From contig DASWUD010000140.1 of assembly GCA_036401755.1 (NCBI GenBank), positions 1-7,261 on the forward strand: a DNA stretch of 7,261 nucleotides, given 5' to 3'. Below the pieces are notes generated by a model, which saw only the letters and a list, made by a program, of their open reading frames with translations, ran no database searches and was not told the DNA's origin. This document shows positions 1-7,195 of this stretch, piece after piece (positions within the stretch are counted from its first letter, which is position 1; the number at the start of each line of letters is the position of its first letter). The translations under genes and the position numbers were made by a program. Source of the DNA: DASWUD01 sp036401755. GTDB lineage: Bacteria > Pseudomonadota > Gammaproteobacteria > Thiohalomonadales > Thiohalomonadaceae.

Positions 1-1
1 A

Positions 2-148
2 CTTCCCCCCAGCTACGATGATTCGTTGCTGCGCCCGCTCGCCCGCTCCTGCTTCCGCCACGAGGGGGAGGCTGTACCGATCCTCGATATCACCTACCTC
101 GCTTCGTCAACATTGCGCGACCAACTACACAATCGAGCTAACGGCTAA
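2..148 (+). CDS. C-terminal fragment of an unidentified protein, possibly CheW-like
   Basis: An open frame enters from the left edge and runs 48 codons to a TAA at 146-148; the start lies outside the window. Codon use resembles the confirmed genes here, with mostly G or C in third positions, and the translation looks like real protein (a GEAVPILDITYL segment near residues 22-33). The pattern of a leucine-rich turn, a short charged stretch, then 'G-x-x-VPILD' followed by a hydrophobic helix recalls the C-terminal end of CheW domains, which link chemoreceptors to the kinase CheA. That family match is from memory of the pattern and is weak. The gene converges on the leftward small gene that ends at 187. 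It could equally be an unrelated protein with a terminal beta strand and helix. Confidence 0.6.
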   Translation, partial: LPPSYDDSLLRPLARSCFRHEGEAVPILDITYLASSTLRDQLHNRANG

Positions 149-186
149 GCAACATCTACTCGGACGAGAGGAAACGGCAGAGAGCC
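149..186. other. Convergent intergenic gap without a clear terminator
   Basis: These 38 bases lie between the TAA of the left-edge gene and the TAG of the leftward small gene. The only symmetry I see is CTCGGACGAG near 159-168, whose two-base loop is too tight for a normal hairpin and which has no T tract on either strand. No intrinsic terminator can be supported, so transcripts may read into each other or end by Rho. Confidence 0.5.
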
Positions 187-597
187 CTACAGGTAGTTGC
201 GCCAGTGCTCGGGGCGCTCATCGCGGCAACCGTGGCGCCGCTTGATGTAACGTTGCACAAACACCTTCACGTTGCGTGGAGCGGTGTTACCATCCAGGCC
301 GAGGTTGGCCCGTTGCGTCTCTTCGGTGTAGTAGTAGAGGGCGCGCTTGAGTTTCATCATCAGACTGTTGTCAAGGTGATACCCCAACTCATCCAATGCC
401 TCCTCAAGAATATTGAGGGTCAGCCGACTGACGTCATAACTGATCTGCATCACCAGGGGATCAAGGGGCACCGCGCGGTGCACCCCCTCAAGATCGGCCA
501 GCAGCAGACAGGCGGAGTGGGCCTGCGCCTGGTCCTGATGGAGTGGGCAAAAGCGGATTTCGCGGTGTTTGATGAGGCTATCGGATTCACGGTCCAT
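187..597 (-). CDS. Small conserved protein of unknown function, HMA-like fold without CxxC
   Basis: 136 aa, ATG at 597 and TAG at 187-189. Function unknown. Residues about 12-78 read as an alternating strand-helix pattern (REIRFCPL, then a helix to LEGV, then a strand with VMQISYD, then the helix LTLNILEEALDELGYHL). This resembles the beta-alpha-beta-beta-alpha-beta fold of heavy-metal-associated domains, but the CxxC metal site is absent; the cysteines are at 17, 30 and 124. The C-terminal half is basic and distinctive: KLKRALYYYTEETQRANLG at 82-100 and RRHGCRDERPEHWRNYL at 120-136. I recall similar sequences in other gammaproteobacteria, so it appears conserved rather than spurious. It starts 30 bases after prmC with its own AGGA, so it is probably the last gene of the hemA operon. 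It is the only complete gene here that ends in TAG. Confidence 0.8.
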   Translation of the reverse strand: MDRESDSLIKHREIRFCPLHQDQAQAHSACLLLADLEGVHRAVPLDPLVMQISYDVSRLTLNILEEALDELGYHLDNSLMMKLKRALYYYTEETQRANLGLDGNTAPRNVKVFVQRYIKRRHGCRDERPEHWRNYL

Positions 598-604
598 CAG
601 TTCA

Positions 605-608
605 TCCT
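605..608 (-). promoter_or_regulatory. Shine-Dalgarno site of the small gene
   Basis: On the minus strand AGGA lies 7 bases before the ATG at 597-595. This supports that start. The nearby ATG at 605-603 is out of frame and meets TGA after one more codon. Confidence 0.65.
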
Positions 609-627
609 AGCGTCACACCGCAAATTA

Positions 628-1457
628 TCAACCCCCGACCCGGCCGCCCGTCACACGCTCATTTCCAGACAAATCGCGCCAGGTTGTAATATTTTCATAT
701 CCATTTTTCTGCAAAATCTCTGCGACCCACCCTCCTTGCAGGTAACCATGCTCCAGCAACAGCCAGCCGCGATTGTGAAGGTGGTCTCTCGCCTCATGGG
801 CGATTTGGCGGATATCGTCGAGCCCATCGTGGCCCGCGACCAGTGCCGCACGCGGTTCGAAGCGCACGTCGCCTTGGGCCAGATGGGGATCATCCGCCGC
901 TATGTAGGGTGGGTTGGCGACGATGAGGTCGAACAGCTCATCACCCAGCGCCTCGCACCACCGCCCCTGGCGGAACTCCACGTTGCCGATCTGGTTGCAT
1001 ACGGCATTGGCCTGCGCCACCGCCAGTGCCGCCTCGGAACGATCGGTCGCCACCACCCTGCAATGCGGGCGCTCCCGGGCGATGGCCAGGGCGATGGCGC
1101 CACTGCCCGTGCCCAGGTCGGCGACCCTCAGGGCAGTATGCTCGGGCAGCAGCCGCAGTGCCTGCTCCACCAGCAGTTCGGTGTCGGGGCGGGGAATCAG
1201 TGTATCGGGGGTAACCGTGAGCTTGAGCGACCAAAATTCACGCTCGCCCAGGATATGGGCGACGGGCTCGCCGGCGGTGCGGCGCGCGACCAACACGTCG
1301 AAGCGCTGTTGCTGTGCTGGGGTCAGAGCCTTGTCGGGCCAGGCATAGAGCCAGCTGCGATTCACCCCCAGTAGATGACACAACAACAATTCGGCATCAA
1401 GGCGCGCACTGTCGCTGGTGAATTGCGCGGCGGCGCTACGGAGGGCGTCGGCGACCG

Positions 1458-1461
<4 letters not shown>
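628..1461 (-). CDS. prmC: Peptide chain release factor N5-glutamine methyltransferase PrmC (HemK)
   Basis: 277 aa, the usual length for the family. PrmC uses S-adenosylmethionine in the cytoplasm to methylate the glutamine of the GGQ motif in release factors RF1 and RF2, which speeds peptide release. Visible features are an N-terminal helical region that binds the release factor (residues 1-75), the PRPDTE segment at 90-95, the SAM-binding loop [12 protein letters not shown] at 115-126, the acidic residue of VVATD at 140, and the catalytic NPPY at 183-186 followed by [13 protein letters not shown]. The start is a GTG at 1461-1459 that overlaps the TGA of prfA in the sequence GTGA, so translation is probably coupled to RF1, its substrate. 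Codons for about residues 248-268 are AT-rich compared with the rest of the gene. Identification is secure. Confidence 0.97.
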
Positions 1462-2543
<1,082 letters not shown>

Positions 2544-2548
2544 GGAGG

Positions 2549-3811
2549 TCAGTTTTCCGGGGTCTTGAGATTGAAGAGTTCGCGCGCGGCGTCGAGCAGT
2601 TCGATGCGCCCGTCGTAGCCTGCCTGCTTCATCTGGCTGCAGGGGGCATGCATCAACTTGTTGCCAAGCTGGCGGCCCAGCTCGCGCAGCACCTCATCGG
2701 GGGCACGGCCCAGCTGCAACTGACGCAACGCCGCCTCCACGGCCTGATCGCGCTGTTGTTCGACGCTGTCGCGGTAGCGGCGAATCAGGTCGACTGATTC
2801 GAGAGATTTGAGCCACCCCATGAAGTGGGTCACCTGTACATCAATGATCTCCTCGGCCTGCAGCGCCGCCTCCTGGCGCGAGCGCAACCCCTCATCGATG
2901 ATCGCCTGGAGATCATCGACGGTGTAGAGGTAGACATCCTCCAGGTCACGCACCTCGGCCTCGATGTCGCGCGGCACGGCGATATCGACCATCAAGATTG
3001 GCCGGCGCTTGCGCGCCTTGATGGCCGACTCGACCGCCCCCTTGCCGAGGATGGGCAGCGGGCTGGCGGTGGAGGAGATGACGATGTCAGCCTCCGCCAG
3101 ATGGGACGGGATCTCCGGCAATGAAATGGCGTAGCCGCCAAACTCGCTGGCGAGATTGTGCGCGCGTTCGAAGGTACGGTTAGCGACGATAATGCGGCCG
3201 ATGCCGGTCTCGTGGAGATGGCGCGCCACCAGCTCGATGGTCTCGCCGGCGCCGATGAGCAGCGCGGTGTGGCGACTCATGTCGCTGAAGATCTGCTTGG
3301 CGAGGCTCACCGCAGCGAAGGCCACCGAGACCGGGCTGGCGCCGATGGCGGTGTCGGTGCGCACCTGCTTGGCCACCGAAAAGGTGTGCTGGAAGAGCCG
3401 GTTAAGCAGTTGGCCTACGGTACCCGCCTCATGGGCAGCGGTGAAGGCCTGCTTCATCTGGCCGAGGATCTGGGGCTCGCCGAGCACCAGCGAGTCAAGG
3501 CCGCTCGCCACGCGCAGCATGTGGCGCACCGCCTGGCGATCAGGGTGTGCGTAGAAATAGGGTTCGATATCGCTGGCATTGAGCTTGTGGAAATGGCTGA
3601 ACCAGTCCAGCACCATCCGGCTATCCTCCCCCTCTACACCGCAGTAGATCTCGGTGCGGTTACAGGTGGAGAGAATGGCGGCCTCGGTCACATGGTGCTG
3701 GGCCGTCAGCTCGCGCAGCGCCTCGGGAAGCCGCTCTGGCGCAAAGGCGACCTTCTCGCGGATCGCCACCGGAGCGGTCTTGTGATTGATGCCTAACGCG
3801 AAAATACCCAT
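2549..3811 (-). CDS. hemA: Glutamyl-tRNA reductase
   Basis: 420 aa, close to the 418 of E. coli. It reduces glutamyl-tRNA(Glu) with NADPH to glutamate-1-semialdehyde, the first committed step of tetrapyrrole synthesis by the C5 pathway. The catalytic domain opens with [14 protein letters not shown] (7-20) and carries the nucleophilic Cys50 in [10 protein letters not shown] (48-57). The segment [18 protein letters not shown] (103-120) is a family signature. The NADPH domain has [16 protein letters not shown] (184-199) and [11 protein letters not shown] (274-284). The long C-terminal helices form the dimerisation domain. The ATG at 3811-3809 gives the standard [14 protein letters not shown] start; a weak AGG precedes it. 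It is the first gene of the leftward unit and diverges from the TPR gene across 149 bases. Confidence 0.98.
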   Translation of the reverse strand: MGIFALGINHKTAPVAIREKVAFAPERLPEALRELTAQHHVTEAAILSTCNRTEIYCGVEGEDSRMVLDWFSHFHKLNASDIEPYFYAHPDRQAVRHMLRVASGLDSLVLGEPQILGQMKQAFTAAHEAGTVGQLLNRLFQHTFSVAKQVRTDTAIGASPVSVAFAAVSLAKQIFSDMSRHTALLIGAGETIELVARHLHETGIGRIIVANRTFERAHNLASEFGGYAISLPEIPSHLAEADIVISSTASPLPILGKGAVESAIKARKRRPILMVDIAVPRDIEAEVRDLEDVYLYTVDDLQAIIDEGLRSRQEAALQAEEIIDVQVTHFMGWLKSLESVDLIRRYRDSVEQQRDQAVEAALRQLQLGRAPDEVLRELGRQLGNKLMHAPCSQMKQAGYDGRIELLDAARELFNLKTPEN

Positions 3812-3853
3812 GCGGCCTGCGCTGTCGAATTGCCCTGATGAATCGAACCGATA

Positions 3854-3883
3854 ATTCTGCGTTACCGACCCCTCTCATAGCAA
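3854..3883 (-). promoter_or_regulatory. Candidate sigma-70 promoter for hemA-prfA-prmC
   Basis: On the minus strand a TTGCTA (3883-3878) is followed after 18 bases by CAGAAT (3859-3854). Each matches the consensus hexamer at four of six positions. Transcription would begin near 3847, leaving a leader of roughly 35 bases before the hemA ATG. The assignment is tentative. Confidence 0.3.
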
Positions 3884-3887
3884 GGGG
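3869..3887. repeat. Short inverted repeat in the divergent promoter region
   Basis: CCCCT at 3869-3873 faces AGGGG at 3883-3887 with a 9-base centre. The repeat covers the candidate -35 of hemA, so it could be an operator half-site pair. A five-base arm can also arise by chance. Confidence 0.3.
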
Positions 3888-3921
3888 CGCACGCCTCAGG
3901 GAAAAAAGTGCAAAACTCGGG

Positions 3922-3927
3922 TATAGT
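3922..3927 (+). promoter_or_regulatory. Candidate -10 element of the TPR-lolB-ispE unit
   Basis: TATAGT matches the sigma-70 -10 consensus at five of six positions and lies 33 bases before the chosen GTG of the TPR gene. No good -35 hexamer is found 16-18 bases upstream, where the sequence is G/A-rich, so the promoter may be weak, activated or different. Confidence 0.3.
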
Positions 3928-3948
3928 TGATTTTTGCCTGCCGTCATC

Positions 3949-3952
3949 AGGA
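3949..3952 (+). promoter_or_regulatory. Shine-Dalgarno site that fixes the TPR lipoprotein start
   Basis: AGGA lies 8 bases before the GTG at 3961. It supports that codon over the in-frame TTG at 3934, which would add nine residues ahead of an otherwise normal lipoprotein signal peptide. Confidence 0.65.
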
Positions 3953-3960
3953 ATCCTTGC

Positions 3961-5718
3961 GTGCAAAACCCCAACAAAGCCCTCTGGTTGCTGCTGCTGG
4001 CGTCGGTCAGTCTCGGCAGCGGCTGCACCCAGCTCGCCTCCCGCCCCGCCAGCGAGGAACCCGCTCTCCCGCAGGAGGCCGTCGAACAATCTCCCGATGA
4101 GGATGCTGTTACCGGGCCGCTCCCGAAGATAGAGCTCACCACGCCGCTGCTCTATCGCCTGCTGGTGGCAGAGTTCGCCGAACAAGCGGGGGTACTGCGC
4201 CTGTCCGCCGAGCAATACCTGTATGCCGCCGAAGAGACCCGTGACCCACGTCTGGCCAAGCACGCTACGCGCGTCGCCATGTACGGTAATGAGGCTGCGC
4301 TGGCAACGCGCGCCGCCGCCCTCTGGCAAACTCTGGCGCCAGAAGATCGCGAAGCCGATCAGGCGCTGGCCGCCGTTCTCATCAGTGAAAACCGGCTCGC
4401 CGAGGCGCGCCCCCATCTGGAGCGCATCATCCAGGCCCCGGCCAAGCAGGGGGGGGCTCACGGCTACTTGATTGCAGCCAATCTGCTCGGCCGCGCCAGT
4501 GACAAAAAGCAGGCGCTGGCACTGATGGACGAGCTGGTCCGCCCCCACAGCCACGAGGCCGAGCCGCTCTTTGCTGCCGCCTCTCTGGCTGCACAGCTGG
4601 AGCAGCCGGAGCAGGCACTCGCGCGGCTCGATCAGGTACTGCGCATCGACCCGCACCATTTGCAGGCCCTGATCACCAAGGCGCGCCTGCTGCATGCCAC
4701 GAACCGCAAAGAGGAGGCGATCACCACCCTGCGCAGCGCAGTGAACGAGGTGCCGGATAACACCCAGCTGCGCACCGTCTATGCGCGCATGCTCATCGAT
4801 GATCGGCGTCTCGATGAGGCACGTAACGAGTTTCGCATCGTCGATCGCAAGGCCCCCAATGATCCCGATGTCATCTACGCACTGGGGCTGCTCGCGCTCC
4901 AGGCCAACGATCTCGCGGATGGGGAAAAACAGTTCTTGCGCCTGCTCAGCCTCGGCCAACGCGAGGCGGAAGCCAATTACGCCCTGGCCCAGATCGCCGA
5001 AACCCGCGGCGATACCGACAAGGCCATTGCTTACTACGAGGCGGTGAGCGATGGCGATAATGTGCTGGATGCGCGCCTGCGTGCTGCCATGCTGGTAGCC
5101 AAGCGCGATGGCATCGACCAGGGACGCAACTATCTGCACAACATCAGGCCCGACAACGCTGCGGATGCGATCCGCGTGTGGTTGATGGAGGGTGAACTGC
5201 TGCGTCAGGCCGAACGCTATGATGAGGCGATGGTGGTCTACGACGACGCCCTCGCCCTCTTCCCCGACAATCCGGAGCTGCTCTATGCGCGGGCCATGAT
5301 GGCCGAGCGGATCGACCGGCTCGATATCCTCGAAGCGGATCTACGCGCCATCCTCCGCCAAAATCCCGATGACGCCCAGGCGCTCAATGCACTGGGCTAC
5401 ACCCTGGCCGATCGCACCAATCGCTACGCAGAGGCCTACCAGCTGGTCGAAAAGGCGTTGCGACTCTCACCCGACGATGCCGCCATCCTCGACAGCATGG
5501 GGTGGGTACTCTATCGGCAGGGGCGTTACGACGAATCGATACGCTACCTGAAGCAGGCCTTCGCCAAACAGCAGGACCCAGAGCTCGCCGCCCATCTCGG
5601 TGAGGTGTTATGGGTCTCAGGCCAGCAGAATGAGGCACGCCGGATCTGGGATGCGGCCCTCAAGCAGTGGCCCGAGCATAAGGTCCTGCGCCAAACGATC
5701 GAACGCTTCGCCCAATGA
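3961..5718 (+). CDS. TPR-repeat lipoprotein of unknown function
   Basis: 585 aa from the GTG at 3961. Residues 1-22 form a lipoprotein signal peptide: Lys6, the hydrophobic ALWLLLLASVSL, then LGSGC with Cys22 as the likely lipidated residue. Thr at +2 does not signal inner-membrane retention, so an outer-membrane anchor facing the periplasm is expected. A Pro/Glu-rich linker (about 25-58) leads to helical repeats to the end. The clearest TPR units are near 201-234, 235-268, 269-302, 402-437, 439-470, 473-505, 507-540 and 541-574; the segment GWVLYRQGRYDESIRYLKQA at 514-533 is typical. The best conserved part appears to be residues 470-585. It occupies the place of P. aeruginosa PA4667, also a TPR protein. 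Its stop overlaps the lolB start in ATGA, which suggests coupled expression and perhaps a role in envelope assembly. It contains a G8 tract at 4449-4456. No enzyme domain is seen. Confidence 0.92.
   Translation: MQNPNKALWLLLLASVSLGSGCTQLASRPASEEPALPQEAVEQSPDEDAVTGPLPKIELTTPLLYRLLVAEFAEQAGVLRLSAEQYLYAAEETRDPRLAKHATRVAMYGNEAALATRAAALWQTLAPEDREADQALAAVLISENRLAEARPHLERIIQAPAKQGGAHGYLIAANLLGRASDKKQALALMDELVRPHSHEAEPLFAAASLAAQLEQPEQALARLDQVLRIDPHHLQALITKARLLHATNRKEEAITTLRSAVNEVPDNTQLRTVYARMLIDDRRLDEARNEFRIVDRKAPNDPDVIYALGLLALQANDLADGEKQFLRLLSLGQREAEANYALAQIAETRGDTDKAIAYYEAVSDGDNVLDARLRAAMLVAKRDGIDQGRNYLHNIRPDNAADAIRVWLMEGELLRQAERYDEAMVVYDDALALFPDNPELLYARAMMAERIDRLDILEADLRAILRQNPDDAQALNALGYTLADRTNRYAEAYQLVEKALRLSPDDAAILDSMGWVLYRQGRYDESIRYLKQAFAKQQDPELAAHLGEVLWVSGQQNEARRIWDAALKQWPEHKVLRQTIERFAQ
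4449..4456 (+). repeat. G8 homopolymer inside the TPR lipoprotein gene
   Basis: Eight consecutive G bases encode the end of Gln163, Gly164, Gly165 and the start of Ala166. Loss of one G would shift the frame to a TGA at 4469-4471, only a few codons later. Tracts of this kind can be slippage sites in replication or errors in assembly. Confidence 0.9.
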
Positions 5719-6320
5719 TTCGGCTCCTCCCCCTGTTGCTGGCACTGCTGCTGGCCGGCTGCGCCATGGAGCCGCCGCGCCAACCCGTCGGCTCGCGTGA
5801 ACTGGCCTGGCAGGAGCGACAGGCACAGCTCAAAACGCTACAACGCTGGCAACTCACCGGCCGCCTGGCGATTCAGAGCGACGACGAGGGCTGGAACGCC
5901 ACGCTCATCTGGCGCCAGGAGCACGAGCACTATCGCATGCAACTGGTTGCACCGCTTGGCCAGGGGAGCCTCCAGCTGCAGGGCGACCAGCAGCAGGTAG
6001 AGCTGCGTACCAGCGAAGGCAACAGCGCCATTGCCGCCGACCCGGACGCGCTCATCTTCTCCGAAACAGGCTGGCGCGTGCCGGTAAGTGCGCTGCGTTA
6101 CTGGGTACTGGGGTTGGCCGCCCCCGGCGAGGCGGGAACGGTCCTCGACGAGTTCGGTCGCCTGCAGCGCCTCAAGCAAGCCGGCTGGGAGGTAGAGTTC
6201 CTCGACTATACAATGCATGGCACCACCGAGCTGCCCGCCCGTCTGTTCGTCTCCAACCATAAAGCGCAAGTGCGCCTGGTGATCAAGCGCTGGGAACTCG
6301 CTGATGAGCTCACCCGCTGA
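5715..6320 (+). CDS. lolB: Outer-membrane lipoprotein receptor LolB
   Basis: 201 aa. LolB is itself an outer-membrane lipoprotein; it takes lipoproteins from the periplasmic carrier LolA and inserts them into the inner leaflet of the outer membrane. The signal peptide MIRLLPLLLALLLAGC ends in a textbook lipobox, LAGC, with Cys16 lipidated and Ala at +2. The mature part fits the family: RWQLTGRLAI at 44-53, a strand with WNATLIWRQ (60-68), VAPLGQGSLQLQG at 78-90, whose PLG loop matches the exposed-leucine loop of E. coli LolB, and ALRYWVLGL at 126-134. The ATG overlaps the TGA of the TPR gene in ATGA, and the 3' end overlaps ispE by 17 bases. The position next to hemA and ispE is the standard one in gammaproteobacteria. 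Confidence 0.96.
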   Translation: MIRLLPLLLALLLAGCAMEPPRQPVGSRELAWQERQAQLKTLQRWQLTGRLAIQSDDEGWNATLIWRQEHEHYRMQLVAPLGQGSLQLQGDQQQVELRTSEGNSAIAADPDALIFSETGWRVPVSALRYWVLGLAAPGEAGTVLDEFGRLQRLKQAGWEVEFLDYTMHGTTELPARLFVSNHKAQVRLVIKRWELADELTR

Positions 6321-7191
6321 TCGCCCCTGGCCGGCCCCGGCCAAGCTCAACCTGTTCCTGCACATCACCGGCCGCCGCGCCGATGGCTACCACCTGCTGC
6401 AGACGGTATTCCAGTTTCTCGATTACAGCGACGAGATCCATTTCACCGTACGCAGTGACGGCGCCATCCGTCGGCTCCACGAGCTGCCCGGCGTTCCCGA
6501 AGAGCAGGATCTGGTGGTGCGTGCCGCCTGGTTGCTGCAGCAGGCAAGCGGCACTCAGCTGGGCGCCGATCTCCACGTCGCCAAGCGGCTGCCCATGGGG
6601 GGCGGCCTTGGCGGCGGCAGTTCCGATGCGGCCACGGTACTGGTGGCTCTCAACCACCTGTGGCGCACCGGCCTCACCGAGGAGCAGCTGGCCGCCCTCG
6701 GCCTGCGCCTCGGCGCCGACGTGCCGGTCTTTGTTCATGGTCGCGCCACCTGGGCGGAGGGGGTCGGTGAAAAGTTCACCCCGGTGGAACTCACCGAGCC
6801 TTGGTTCGTGGTGCTGATCCCGCCGGTAAGTGTTTCAACGGCCGAGATATTCGGCGCGCCTGAATTGACACGGAATAGCCCACCCATCACAATACGCGCC
6901 TTTCTTGCGGGGGAAGCCGGTAACGTCTGCGAACCGGTGGTGAGAAACCGCTATCCGGCGGTGGCCGCAGCGCTCGACTGGCTCGGCCAGCACGGCAATG
7001 CGCGCATGACCGGCACCGGTGCCTGTGTCTTCGCCGCGTTCGATACCGAAGCGCGCGCCCGCCAGGTTTTCGCCGCGCGCCCCACAGGGTGGCACGGCTT
7101 TGTGGCCCGCGGATGCAACCGCTCGCCGCTTCTGGAACGGCTTGCCGATGCCAGAGCATCCAGTACCGAGACACAGTGGTTCAAAGACTGA
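6304..7191 (+). CDS. ispE: 4-diphosphocytidyl-2-C-methyl-D-erythritol kinase
   Basis: 295 aa GHMP kinase of the methylerythritol phosphate pathway; it uses ATP to phosphorylate the 2-hydroxyl of 4-diphosphocytidyl-methylerythritol on the way to isopentenyl diphosphate. Seen in order: WPAPAKLNLFLHITGRRADG (9-28) with catalytic Lys14, the glycine-rich ATP loop PMGGGLGGGSSDAA (97-110), GADVPVF (137-143) with catalytic Asp139, and MTGTGACVFAAF (235-246). The usual Asn-Asp-x-Glu segment (NDCE in E. coli) reads NVCE at 207-210, with Val208 in place of the aspartate. A C-terminal tail of about 20 residues extends past the E. coli end. The ATG lies within the end of lolB, overlapping by 17 bases, with GGGA upstream. 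The tRNA-Gln follows four bases after the TGA. Confidence 0.97.
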   Translation: MSSPADRPWPAPAKLNLFLHITGRRADGYHLLQTVFQFLDYSDEIHFTVRSDGAIRRLHELPGVPEEQDLVVRAAWLLQQASGTQLGADLHVAKRLPMGGGLGGGSSDAATVLVALNHLWRTGLTEEQLAALGLRLGADVPVFVHGRATWAEGVGEKFTPVELTEPWFVVLIPPVSVSTAEIFGAPELTRNSPPITIRAFLAGEAGNVCEPVVRNRYPAVAAALDWLGQHGNARMTGTGACVFAAFDTEARARQVFAARPTGWHGFVARGCNRSPLLERLADARASSTETQWFKD

Positions 7192-7195
7192 TTTT

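Noticed and set aside
159..168. CTCGGACGAG as a bidirectional terminator
   Set aside because: The four-base arms leave a two-base loop and no U tract follows on either strand.
18..245. 75-aa open frame on the plus strand overlapping the left-edge gene
   Set aside because: It overlaps the better-supported frame at 2-148 and runs across the convergent stop of the small gene; its Arg, Ser and Ala-rich translation is typical of a shadow frame.
205..1374. 389-aa open frame on the plus strand
   Set aside because: Antisense to both the small gene and prmC, the latter certain from its NPPY and SAM motifs. It has no plausible ribosome site or family features.
3158..3796. 212-aa open frame on the plus strand
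   Set aside because: Antisense to hemA, whose identity is secure over its full length.
3934..3936. TTG as an upstream start of the TPR lipoprotein
   Set aside because: It has no good ribosome site and would put nine extra residues ahead of the signal peptide. The GTG at 3961 has AGGA at the right distance.
3660..4142. 160-aa minus-strand frame crossing the hemA start and the divergent region
   Set aside because: It runs out of frame through hemA and antisense to the TPR signal peptide; no homology or initiation signal supports it.
3862..5139. 425-aa open frame on the minus strand
   Set aside because: It lies antisense to the TPR lipoprotein gene, which has a signal peptide, clear repeats and a ribosome site. 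The frame is open because of GC-rich codon structure, and its translation shows no recognisable domain.
5838..6368. 176-aa minus-strand frame
   Set aside because: Antisense to lolB and the start of ispE, both certain.
7142..7195. Separate promoter for tRNA-Gln inside the 3' end of ispE
   Set aside because: A TTGCCG at 7142-7147 has no reasonable -10 hexamer 16-18 bases downstream.
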